From an uncultured bacterium (GTDB lineage: Bacteria; Actinomycetota; Coriobacteriia; Coriobacteriales; Atopobiaceae): a stretch of DNA of 7,609 bases. This document shows, piece by piece, positions 1-6,706 of this stretch. Position numbers and translations under genes: made by a program. Below the pieces are notes generated by a model. It saw nothing but the letters and a program-made list of their open reading frames with translations, had not been told where the DNA came from and did not search any database. Location: NCBI GenBank assembly GCA_905214175.1, contig CAJMLD010000068.1, forward strand, positions 1 to 7,609, written 5' to 3'. Each line of letters opens with the position of its first letter. Positions within the stretch are counted from its first letter, which is position 1.

Positions 1-2
1 TT

Positions 3-1031
3 GCAGGCATTTTTATATTCGTGCTAACAGGTGCTCTTCCTTCTATGATTCCATTGTTCTGCGCGCTCAACTTCCACCAGGGGCGCATCATCCAGGCGAG
101 AAGCGACGAGTCGCTCGTGGCCGAGGCCACGGCCATGACGCACGACCCCGACTTCAAGGGCTACATCAACGATGTCGGCGGACCAACGGCAGACTTCATG
201 CAGCCCGCCTGCCCCAAGCAAGCCAAGGCCGGGGCATGCGTCGACCGGCGCTGCCTGGCGCCGGAGCCCTGCCCCAACCTGCGCGTAACCCACGAGCGTT
301 ACGTGGGGCTGCTGCGCAAGCTCCGCGCGATCCCCGGCGTCAAGAAGGTCTTCATCCGCAGCGGCATCCGCTTTGACTACGCGCTCTACGACAAGGACCA
401 CACCTTCATCCGCGAGCTGGCCGAGTACCACACGTCCGGCCAGCTGCGCCTGGCTCCCGAGCACGTGTGCGACGACGTGCTGCGCGTAATGGGCAAGCCC
501 TCGAACGACGTCTACGAGCGCTTTGTCCACGAGTTCGAGAAGGCCTCGCGCGCGTGCGGCAAGGAGCAGTACGTGGTGCCCTACCTCATGAGCTCGCACC
601 CAGGGTCAACGATGGAGGACGCGGTCAAGCTGGCGGAGTTCTGCCGCGACCTGGGCTACAACCCCGAGCAGGTGAGCGACTTCTACCCCACCCCGTCGAC
701 GGTGAGCACCTGCATTTACTACACGGGGCTCGACCCGCGCACCATGAAGCACGTCTACTGCCCCACCAACCCGCACGAGAAGGCCATGCAGCGCGCGCTG
801 ATCCAGTACCGAGACCCCAAGAACTATGACCTGGTGGTGGAGGCGCTGCATCGCGCGCACCGAGAGGACCTCATCGGCTACGGACCAAAGTGCCTGGTGA
901 GACCCGAGCGCCCGCGGCCGCAGCGTGCTCGGGGCGGCACGGGGAACGGCGGGCACGCGGGCCGTGGCGGGCGCGAGGGACATGGCGGGCGTTCGGGCGG
1001 CGGGCGCCATAGGGCGCGTTTCCGCAGCTAG
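3..1031 (+). pseudogene. ygiQ: 5'-truncated YgiQ-family radical SAM protein, C-terminal part
   Basis: The reading frame is open from the window's left edge (base 3); a GTG at 21 gives a 336-residue protein, but no ribosome binding site precedes it. From FCALNFHQGR (residue 13 of that frame, base 57) onward it follows the YgiQ family: YINDVGGPTADFMQPAC, RCLAPEPCPNL, GVKKVFIRSGIRFDYAL, LRLAPEHVCDDVLRVMGKP, KEQYVVPYLMSSHPGST, FYPTPSTVSTCIYYTG, YRDPKNYDLVVEAL and DLIGYGPKCLV. It ends in a basic Gly/Arg-rich tail of about 40 residues. Family members are roughly 600-740 residues; the N-terminal half and the start of the radical SAM barrel are missing. The CxxxCxxC motif that binds the 4Fe-4S cluster keeps only its last Cys (C14); the other two positions are Pro. 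As it stands it should be inactive, unless the left edge is an assembly join. The role of YgiQ proteins is not established. Family assignment is confident; its broken state is inferred from the missing motif. Confidence 0.85.
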
Positions 1032-1095
1032 GACGTACGTAACCCTCACTGTGGCGTCAGTCTTGCGAGAAGCGACGGCCGCCAGCCTCGGCCCA

Positions 1096-1890
1096 CTACC
1101 AGTCGAACCCCGGCCCGTCGAGAATCCGCTCGAACGCGTGCTCAACGGTGTCGGTATGGTACCGACCAAGCGGCAGCACCAAAGGCTGCGACGTCTCCAT
1201 CGTGATAGGGCACCCCGCCCACTCGAGCATCTCAATGTCGTTCTCGGCATCGCCAAACGCTATGCAGTCCTCGGCCGCGATCCCCAGGCGCTCGGCCAGC
1301 GCCGCCAGCGCAACTCCCTTGTCGACACCATTGGGCATGAGGTCAAGCCACTGAAGGCCCGTAACCTTGACCGTGCATCGCGTGCCAAAGCGCTCGTGCC
1401 AATGACGCTCGCGCGGGACGCCGTCGGTGCAGTATGCAGAAACCTTCATGAACGGCTCAGGAATATGCGTTAGATCGTCAAGCTCGGTCACGTTGTAGCC
1501 GGTCACGTTGACAAGGTGGTCCAACAGCTCCGGTGCGCCCGTGCGCACGTAGACCGTCCGCATCCCCGAGACCACCGGCTCGCAGCCGGGATCTGCCAGC
1601 ATGTCCTCGATGATCTCGCGCGCCAGACAATCATCCATCGTGGCGCGGTAGACCAGCTCGTCGTCGAGAATGACAAGCGAGCCATTCTCGCACACATACG
1701 GAATCCTATCCGCCACGGGCGAGAAGAGCCGCCGCAGGTTGGTGTACTGCCTGCCGGACGTCGGCACAAACGTAATCCCCGCGTCGACAATGCGCTCGAC
1801 AAGCCCCAGCATCTGCGGCGAGAAGCACGGCGCCCAGTTCACGAGCATGGTGCCGTCGATGTCGCTGGCGATGAGCTTGGGCGTGCGCAT
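1096..1890 (-). CDS. Cof-type HAD-IIB family phosphatase
   Basis: A 264-residue cytosolic haloacid-dehalogenase-superfamily hydrolase, full length for the Cof/YidA-like group, whose members dephosphorylate sugar phosphates, nucleotides or flavin precursors. All four HAD motifs are visible: motif I DIDGT (D10 nucleophile, D12 acid/base), motif II TSGR (44-47), motif III lysine in GVDKG (K191), and motif IV FGDAENDIEM (D214, D218) for magnesium. The segment between motifs II and III (about 70-180) is the type-IIB cap that sets specificity; the substrate cannot be read from it. The frame runs 50 codons further upstream, but the ATG at 1890 is chosen because AAGGAGA lies 4 bases before it and MRTPKLIASDIDGT is the usual N-terminus. 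It is divergent from the MarR operon and convergent with the YgiQ remnant, with 64 bp between the stops and no clear terminator. Confidence 0.93.
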   Translation of the reverse strand: MRTPKLIASDIDGTMLVNWAPCFSPQMLGLVERIVDAGITFVPTSGRQYTNLRRLFSPVADRIPYVCENGSLVILDDELVYRATMDDCLAREIIEDMLADPGCEPVVSGMRTVYVRTGAPELLDHLVNVTGYNVTELDDLTHIPEPFMKVSAYCTDGVPRERHWHERFGTRCTVKVTGLQWLDLMPNGVDKGVALAALAERLGIAAEDCIAFGDAENDIEMLEWAGCPITMETSQPLVLPLGRYHTDTVEHAFERILDGPGFDW

Positions 1891-1894
1891 AGGG

Positions 1895-1901
1895 TCTCCT
1901 T
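1895..1901 (-). promoter_or_regulatory. Ribosome binding site of the HAD phosphatase gene
   Basis: On the minus strand AAGGAGA stands 4 bases before the ATG at 1890. It decides the start: the longer open frame reaching to 2040 has no comparable site and would add 50 residues unlike the HAD family. Confidence 0.8.
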
Positions 1902-1981
1902 GTGGATGGGTCGACAGGCGAGAAACGCGCACCCACCCTACCACGTCGTCTGGCTGGAAAGGGCGAGGGGGCGAGCCGCAC

Positions 1982-2010
1982 GTGAACCATTGATGCGTCA
2001 ACTTTATGAT
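1982..2010 (+). promoter_or_regulatory. Candidate promoter of the MarR-ABC operon
   Basis: A good -10 hexamer TATGAT (2005-2010) sits 17 bp downstream of a weak -35, GTGAAC (1982-1987). The inverted repeat TTGATGCGTCAA (1990-2001) fills the spacer, where a bound repressor would block polymerase. The predicted leader would be about 105 nt. The alternative is TTGACA at 2066-2071, a perfect -35, but no -10 lies 16-18 bp after it. Promoter assignment is inference. Confidence 0.4.
1990..2001. promoter_or_regulatory. Candidate MarR operator 1
   Basis: TTGATGCGTCAA: TTGA/TCAA arms around TGCG. It shares the frame TTGA-NN-CGTCAA with the second site at 2066-2077, 76 bp centre to centre. MarR-family dimers bind short palindromes in their own promoters, so two matching sites beside marR are expected operators. 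Binding is inferred. Confidence 0.45.
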
Positions 2011-2064
2011 GGCGTGCCCTAGCGCACCTCGTCCCCGCATTCCGCGATACGCTGAAAACGAATA

Positions 2065-2078
2065 CTTGACACGTCAAG
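2065..2078. promoter_or_regulatory. Candidate MarR operator 2
   Basis: CTTGACACGTCAAG is an inverted repeat with 6-bp arms (CTTGAC/GTCAAG) around AC. It matches operator 1 at 10 of 12 core positions. It contains TTGACA, a consensus -35, and its last base is the first base of the palindrome at 2078-2104, so protein binding and the palindrome adjoin. Confidence 0.5.
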
Positions 2079-2104
2079 AGACAAAGGGAATCTCCCTTTG
2101 TCTC
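2078..2104. repeat. REP-like palindrome, copy 1 (operon leader)
   Basis: A perfect inverted repeat: the 12-base arm GAGACAAAGGGA (2078-2089), spacer ATC, and its complement (2093-2104). The same 12-base core with a different spacer (CAG) and longer arms recurs at 6296-6336, so this is a dispersed family and not a private hairpin. It lies 16 bases before the marR ATG and just before its GGAG. In RNA it would form a stable hairpin next to the start. Perfect palindromes of this kind resemble REP elements mobilised by REP-associated transposases; that link is from general knowledge. Confidence 0.75.
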
Positions 2105-2120
2105 ATGAGAGGAGAACGCC

Positions 2121-2636
2121 ATGGAGCAGGAAGGACGCTCACTCGACGATATGCATATGCTGCTCTACCGCGCCTACCACGCGCAGATAAACTACCTGCG
2201 GCCGCGCATGGCGCACCTGGGCCTTGGCCCTGGCCAGCCCAAGCTCCTCGCCTACCTGGCCGTCCACGGCACAAGCACCCAGCATGAGATGGCCACGTAC
2301 TTCGAGGTGGACGACGCCGCCATCTCGCGCATGCTCGACCTGCTCCGCCAGGCGGGCCTTGTGCGCACCACGCGCGGACAGGATCGCCGCACCAAGACCG
2401 TGGAGCTCACCGCGACCGGCCACGGCGCACTTGCCGCATGGGACAGCGTCTGCGATGGCGAGCAGGACGTCATGCTCACCGGTCTTTCCGCCGAGGAGCG
2501 CGCGACGCTTGCCGGCCTCCTCGCGCGCGTGCACGCCAACCTCGCCGCCGCCAACTCCCCCGCAACCGCAACGACGTCGGCGCACCCCGCGGCGCCAACG
2601 ACGCCCGAAGCCCCCAAGGAGGCGCACGATGAGTGA
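2121..2636 (+). CDS. MarR-family transcriptional regulator
   Basis: A 171-residue cytosolic DNA-binding protein. The winged helix-turn-helix spans about 36-100: PGQPKLLAYLAVHG, then QHEMATYFEVDDAAISRMLDLLRQAGLV (helix pair with recognition helix near 64-77), then the wing with the family's D88-R89-R90-x-K signature and VELTATG. The helices at 10-35 and 120-143 would form the dimer interface. The last 28 residues are an Ala/Pro/Thr-rich, probably disordered tail beyond the usual ~145-residue length; its DNA also carries the next gene's ribosome binding site. The start follows GGAG with 6-7 bases between. The stop overlaps the ABC gene's start by 8 bases (ATGAGTGA), so the two are probably translationally coupled. 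As first gene of an exporter operon it most likely represses that operon and releases on binding an exported compound; the ligand is unknown. Confidence 0.92.
   Translation: MEQEGRSLDDMHMLLYRAYHAQINYLRPRMAHLGLGPGQPKLLAYLAVHGTSTQHEMATYFEVDDAAISRMLDLLRQAGLVRTTRGQDRRTKTVELTATGHGALAAWDSVCDGEQDVMLTGLSAEERATLAGLLARVHANLAAANSPATATTSAHPAAPTTPEAPKEAHDE
2616..2622 (+). promoter_or_regulatory. Ribosome binding site of the first ABC gene
   Basis: AAGGAGG lies inside the end of marR, 6 bases before the ATG at 2629. It fixes that start, discarding 135 upstream in-frame codons that merely shadow marR. Confidence 0.85.
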
Positions 2637-4452
2637 CCTCAAACTAGTCTCCCGCTACCTCAAGCCCTACCGGCGGCAATTTGTTCTCGCCGCCCTCTGC
2701 GCCTTTGTCGAGGCCGCGCTTGAGCTCTGCATACCGTTCGTAATGGCCAGCATCGTCGACGTGGGCGTGACCACCGGCGACATGGGGCTCGTCCTTGCGC
2801 TGGGCGCCCGCATGGTGGCGCTGGCAGCCGTCGCCGGCGCCCTGGGGCTGGGCTACGCGCGCTTCTCGGCACAGGTCGCAATGGGCTTTGGCGCCGGCCT
2901 CCGCGAGGCGGAATACGCCCACGTGCAGGACTTCGCCTTTTCGAACCTCGACGACTTTGACACGTCCTCCCTGGTCACGCGCATGACCACCGACGTCACC
3001 GTGATACAGAACGCCCTCGTGATGGGCTTTAGGCCCATGCTGAGAGGCCCGGTCATGCTCGTGTGCGGCCTTGTCATCGCCTGCACCATGAGCGCCAAGC
3101 TTGCCGTGGTCTTCTTTGTGATCCTGCCCGCGCTTGCCTGCGCGCTAGCGCTTATCGTGCACCACGTGGCACCGCTCTTTGGGACCATGCAGCACGCGAT
3201 GGACCAGCTCAACGACACGCTCCAGGAAGACCTCGTGGCCATCCGCGCCATCAAGGCTTACGTACGAGAGGGCTACGTGGCCGAGCGCTTCGAGCAGGTC
3301 AACGCGCGCCTGGCCAACGCCGCCACGCGCACGTTTAGAACAGCCGTAATCAACACGCCCGTCTTCACGCTCTCGATGAACGTGGCCAGCGTGGCGCTCC
3401 TGTGGTTTGGCGGCCAGATGATCATGGCGGGCGAGATGGGCGTGGCCACGCTTACCGGCTTCATGAGCTACGTCCTGCTCATCATGAACTCGCTGATGAT
3501 GATCTCGAACGTGTTCCTCCTCCTGGCGCGCGCCGTCACGAGCATCCACCGCGTGGGCGAGGTGCTGCGCGAGAAGCCCGCCATCGAGAGTCCCGCGCAC
3601 GGCATCAGCCGCGTGGCCACCGGCGACGTCACCTTCCGCGACGTCTCCTTCAAGTACTCGCCCACGGCCGAGAAGGACGTTCTCTCGCGCGTGAGCTTGC
3701 ACTTCCCCGCCGGCTCAACCGTGGGCGTGCTTGGCGCCACGGGCTCGGGCAAGACCTCGCTCGTGCAGCTCATGGCGCGACTCTACGACGCAAGCTCGGG
3801 AAGCGTCGAGGTGGGCGGCCACGACGTGCGCCAGTACGACCTTGCCGCCCTGCGTGACGGCGTGGGCATCGTGCTCCAGAAGAACGTGCTGTTCACGGGC
3901 ACCGTTCGCGACAACCTGCGGTGGGGAGACGCCTCGGCAACTGACGACGAGCTGCTCCGTGCTTGCCGCCTGGCATGCGCGGACGAGTTCCTAGACCGCA
4001 TCGGCGGCCTCGACGCAGACCTGGGGCACGGCGGAGGCAATGTCTCCGGTGGCCAGAAGCAGCGTCTCTGCATTGCCCGCACCCTGCTCAAGCACCCGCG
4101 CGTGCTGGTCTTCGACGACTCGACCTCCGCGTGCGACATGGCGACCGACGCCCGCATTCGCGAGAACCTCGCCCAGCTCACGGGCGTCACGAAGGTCGTG
4201 ATTGCGCAGCGTGTGGCCTCGGTCATGGACGCCGATCAGATTGTGGTTCTCGAGGACGGGCGCGTGCACGCCACGGGAACGCACGAGGAGCTGCTCCACA
4301 CGGACAACATCTACCGCGAGCTCTACGAGTCGCAGGTGGGTGGCGCCGCGACCGCAGCCGGCACGACCACCGCTGCCGCCGGGGCCGTCGTGCCCGCCGG
4401 GACCGTCGCGCCCGCAACCGCCACCAGAAAGGAGGCCCCCGATGCCCGGTAG
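2629..4452 (+). CDS. ABC exporter half-transporter, degenerate ATPase subunit
   Basis: A 607-residue membrane protein with an N-terminal six-helix exporter domain (about 15-305) and a C-terminal nucleotide-binding domain (about 330-568). Walker A GATGSGKT (369-376), Q-loop Q417, signature VSGGQ (472-476) and Walker B VLVFDD (492-497) are visible. The catalytic Glu after Walker B is Asp (D497) and the switch His is Gln (AQR, Q527). This is the non-canonical half seen in heterodimeric exporters such as TM287/288 and BmrC/BmrD, whose intact signature completes the partner's ATP site. A tail of about 38 residues (569-607) rich in Ala, Thr, Pro and Gly follows and is unlike the rest. The start has AAGGAGG 6 bases ahead. 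It overlaps marR by 8 bases and the next gene by 11. The likely role is drug or metabolite efflux with the partner; the substrate cannot be predicted. Confidence 0.93.
   Translation: MSDLKLVSRYLKPYRRQFVLAALCAFVEAALELCIPFVMASIVDVGVTTGDMGLVLALGARMVALAAVAGALGLGYARFSAQVAMGFGAGLREAEYAHVQDFAFSNLDDFDTSSLVTRMTTDVTVIQNALVMGFRPMLRGPVMLVCGLVIACTMSAKLAVVFFVILPALACALALIVHHVAPLFGTMQHAMDQLNDTLQEDLVAIRAIKAYVREGYVAERFEQVNARLANAATRTFRTAVINTPVFTLSMNVASVALLWFGGQMIMAGEMGVATLTGFMSYVLLIMNSLMMISNVFLLLARAVTSIHRVGEVLREKPAIESPAHGISRVATGDVTFRDVSFKYSPTAEKDVLSRVSLHFPAGSTVGVLGATGSGKTSLVQLMARLYDASSGSVEVGGHDVRQYDLAALRDGVGIVLQKNVLFTGTVRDNLRWGDASATDDELLRACRLACADEFLDRIGGLDADLGHGGGNVSGGQKQRLCIARTLLKHPRVLVFDDSTSACDMATDARIRENLAQLTGVTKVVIAQRVASVMDADQIVVLEDGRVHATGTHEELLHTDNIYRELYESQVGGAATAAGTTTAAAGAVVPAGTVAPATATRKEAPDAR
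4428..4435 (+). promoter_or_regulatory. Ribosome binding site of the second ABC gene
   Basis: AAAGGAGG lies within the last codons of the first ABC gene, 6 bases before the ATG at 4442. It rules out the 80 in-frame codons upstream and points to coupled translation of the two subunits. Confidence 0.85.
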
Positions 4453-6304
4453 AGGAGGCGCCCCCGCGGGCCCCAAGGACCTGCGGAACACGCTGAGAAG
4501 GTTCCTCTCGTACCTAGGCCACGCCCGCTGGCAGCTTTTGGCCGTGGCGGTTCTGGTCTGCATGACAGGCGGGGCAAACCTCGCCGGAACGTACATGATA
4601 AAACCTGTGGTAGACGCCGTGGGAGCCGGCGACTGGACGCGCTTCGTCCATCTCGTCGCGCTGACTGCCGCCATCTACGCGGCGGGCGTGGCCGCAAGCG
4701 TTGGCTACACCCAGACCATGGTCCGCGCCGCACAGCGCGTGGTCTTTGACATTCGCCGAGACCTTCTCGGCCACATTGAGTCGCTACCGCTCTCGTGGTT
4801 CGACCACACGCGCAACGGCGACGTGATGAGCTACTTCACCAACGACGTGGACACCATCTCGGAGGCGCTCAACAACGGGTTTGCCAACATGGTTCAGGCG
4901 GCAATCCAGACCGTGGGGACCATCGTGCTTCTCGTTGTGCTGGACTGGCGGCTCACGCTAATCACGCTTGCCTGCGACGCAATCATCGTGGCCTACGTGC
5001 GCTTCTCGGGCAGGCGCTCCAAGCGGCTCTTCTCGCAGCAGCAGCGAACCCTGGGGGCGCTCGACGGCTATGTGGAGGAGATGATCGCAGGTCAGAAGGT
5101 GGTGAAGGTCTTCAACCACGAGGACGAGAACCTCAAGGGCTTCCGTGCTCTCAACGAGGACCTGCGCGCAAGCGGCACCGGCGCCCAGGCGTACGCATCC
5201 ACGATGGTGCCTGCGACGGTGGCCATCTCGTACACCAACTACGCCGTGGTGGCCGTGGTTGGCGCGGCGCTTGCCATCGCGGGACACATGGGTGTGGGGA
5301 GCCTTGCCAGCTACCTGGTGTTTGTTCGTCAGGCGGCCATGCCCATCAACCAGCTCACGCAGCTGGGCAACTTCATGCTCACGGCGCTTGCCGGTGCCGA
5401 GCGGGTCTTCTCGGTGATGGAGGAGCCTGCCGAGAAGGACGAGGGCACGGTCACGCTGGAGCGCGCGGGCGCGGGCGACGCCGCCTCGGGGGACGAGGAC
5501 CCCGAGCGACGCATGGCTGCCGGCGCCGCGGGCTGGCAGTGGCGACGCGAGGACGGATCCACGGTCCCTCTCGCCGGCGACGTGCGCTTTGAGAACGTCA
5601 CCTTTGGCTACGACAAGGACCAGACGGTACTTGCGAACCTCACGCTCTTCGCGAAACCCGGGCAGAAGATCGCCTTTGTAGGCTCCACTGGAGCTGGCAA
5701 GACAACCATCACGAATCTCATCAATCGCTTCTACGACGTGCGCTCTGGCGAGATAACCTACGACGGCATTGACGTGCGCGACATCAAGAAATCGTCGCTT
5801 CGCTCGTCTCTGGGCATCGTGCTGCAAGACACCCACCTCTTCCGCGGGAGCATCGCCGACAACATCCGCTTTGGCAAGCTCGACGCCACCGACGAGGAAG
5901 TGCGCCACGCCGCGCGCGTTGCCAACGCGGACTCGTTCATCTCGCGCCTGCCGCAGGGCTACGACACGCAGGTCACGGCCGACGGGGCGAACCTCAGCCA
6001 GGGGCAGCGGCAGCTCATCGCCATCGCCCGCGCGGCCGTGAGCGACCCGCCCGTGCTTATCCTGGACGAGGCCACGTCGAGCGTCGACACCCGCACCGAG
6101 GCGCTTATCGCTCGTGGTATGGACGCCCTCATGCGCGGCCGTACGGTCTTCGTGATTGCGCACCGGCTCTCCACCGTACGCAACGCAAACGCGATCATGG
6201 TCCTCGAGCACGGGCGCATTGTCGAGCGTGGCACCCACGAGGAGCTGCTCGCGCAGCGCGGAGAGTACTGGCAGCTCTGGACCGGCACCCGCGAGCTGGA
6301 ATGA
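4442..6304 (+). CDS. ABC exporter half-transporter, canonical ATPase subunit
   Basis: A 620-residue membrane protein, the second half of the exporter. The transmembrane domain covers about 25-325, with the family's LPLSWFDHTRNGDVMSYFTN elbow region (115-134) and the coupling segment DGYVEEMIAGQKVVKVF (208-224). The nucleotide-binding domain is complete: Walker A GSTGAGKT (414-421), Q-loop Q462, signature LSQGQ (518-522), Walker B VLILDE (538-543) with catalytic E543, D-loop SSVD (546-549) and switch H574 in IAHR. The signature has Gln where the partner has Gly, which fits a dimer with one active and one weakened ATP site. Between the two domains, residues 331-378 form an acidic, Gly/Ala-rich linker longer than usual. 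Its start overlaps the previous stop by 11 bases. Its TGA stop lies inside the palindrome that ends the operon. It probably drives ATP-dependent efflux as a heterodimer with the upstream subunit. Confidence 0.94.
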   Translation: MPGRGGAPAGPKDLRNTLRRFLSYLGHARWQLLAVAVLVCMTGGANLAGTYMIKPVVDAVGAGDWTRFVHLVALTAAIYAAGVAASVGYTQTMVRAAQRVVFDIRRDLLGHIESLPLSWFDHTRNGDVMSYFTNDVDTISEALNNGFANMVQAAIQTVGTIVLLVVLDWRLTLITLACDAIIVAYVRFSGRRSKRLFSQQQRTLGALDGYVEEMIAGQKVVKVFNHEDENLKGFRALNEDLRASGTGAQAYASTMVPATVAISYTNYAVVAVVGAALAIAGHMGVGSLASYLVFVRQAAMPINQLTQLGNFMLTALAGAERVFSVMEEPAEKDEGTVTLERAGAGDAASGDEDPERRMAAGAAGWQWRREDGSTVPLAGDVRFENVTFGYDKDQTVLANLTLFAKPGQKIAFVGSTGAGKTTITNLINRFYDVRSGEITYDGIDVRDIKKSSLRSSLGIVLQDTHLFRGSIADNIRFGKLDATDEEVRHAARVANADSFISRLPQGYDTQVTADGANLSQGQRQLIAIARAAVSDPPVLILDEATSSVDTRTEALIARGMDALMRGRTVFVIAHRLSTVRNANAIMVLEHGRIVERGTHEELLAQRGEYWQLWTGTRELE

Positions 6305-6336
6305 GACAAAGGGACAGTCCCTTTGTCTCATTCCAG
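6296..6336. repeat. REP-like palindrome, copy 2 (operon end)
   Basis: A perfect inverted repeat with 19-base arms: CTGGAATGAGACAAAGGGA at 6296-6314, spacer CAG, and its exact complement at 6318-6336. The inner 12 bases of each arm equal copy 1. The left arm includes the last two sense codons and the TGA of the ABC gene. No T-run follows, so it is not a standard intrinsic terminator, though the hairpin could still protect the 3' end or slow polymerase. It is best read as a dispersed repeat. Confidence 0.8.
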
Positions 6337-6706
6337 GCGAACATCCGGAAACGCCGAAACAGGTCGTGCTGAATGAGGAAGTGGGGCAGTTTGCGCTCGC
6401 CCTTGGAAAGGTCCAGCATCATTGCGCCTTCGGAGGCCAAGGGTACCTCGAGGCCAATTTCGGGCGGCCCCATCTTGACCCAGAAGCTGCCCGAGCAGGC
6501 GGTAGAGTCCCGGAGGAGCCCACCCGATTGCGAATTGCCGATTGGTGGTAGTTTTTCGGCGACACCCCGAGCAGCCCGCCTCTCGACAATCCGGAAACCC
6601 CAGGTAGGAGATTTGCCATAGCCCTGGTATCACATCAAATATTTAACGCAAACCGCAACCAACCGTCAATTTGTGTAATCGGTTGTCTATGTGAGCGATG
6701 ACAGGC
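6337..6706. other. 370-bp stretch without a recognisable gene
   Basis: No ORF here resembles a known family. The best candidate is a minus-strand frame with no stop from 6629 leftward to 6337 and on through the palindrome into the ABC gene. Its only ATG is at 6473, with no clear ribosome binding site. It includes SGSFWVKMGPPEIGLEV and MMLDLSKGERKLPHFLI, which read more like protein than the other frames, but I cannot name a family. It may be a gene relic or a chance open frame in a repeat. The stretch 6630-6700 is clearly AT-richer than the rest. It holds a possible leftward promoter and a 6-bp inverted repeat (CAACCG/CGGTTG). Confidence 0.5.
6641..6669 (-). promoter_or_regulatory. Possible leftward promoter
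   Basis: On the minus strand TTGACG (6664-6669) is separated by exactly 17 bp from TTAAAT (6641-6646), within the AT-richest part of the right half. It would transcribe the unassigned open frame at 6337-6629. No gene with a convincing start follows, so this remains a sequence match only. Confidence 0.3.

Noticed and set aside
24..599. Minus-strand frame opposite the YgiQ remnant
   Set aside because: Antisense shadow of clear YgiQ homology, with Val/Leu/Ala-biased composition and no motif.
1516..2022. Plus-strand frame opposite the HAD gene
   Set aside because: The opposite strand carries all four HAD motifs and a ribosome binding site; this frame has neither.
4958..6331. Long minus-strand open frame of 457 codons opposite the second ABC gene
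   Set aside because: It lies antisense to a gene with every ABC motif intact; long antisense frames are normal in GC-rich coding DNA, and its translation resembles nothing.
6296..6336. Palindrome at the operon end as an intrinsic terminator
   Set aside because: It is very stable but lacks a following T-run, and the same core occurs in the operon's 5' leader, where a terminator would not be expected.
6655..6695. Inverted repeat CAACCG/CGGTTG as an attachment or terminator site
   Set aside because: Arms of only 6 bp with a 14-base loop in AT-rich DNA; too weak to call.
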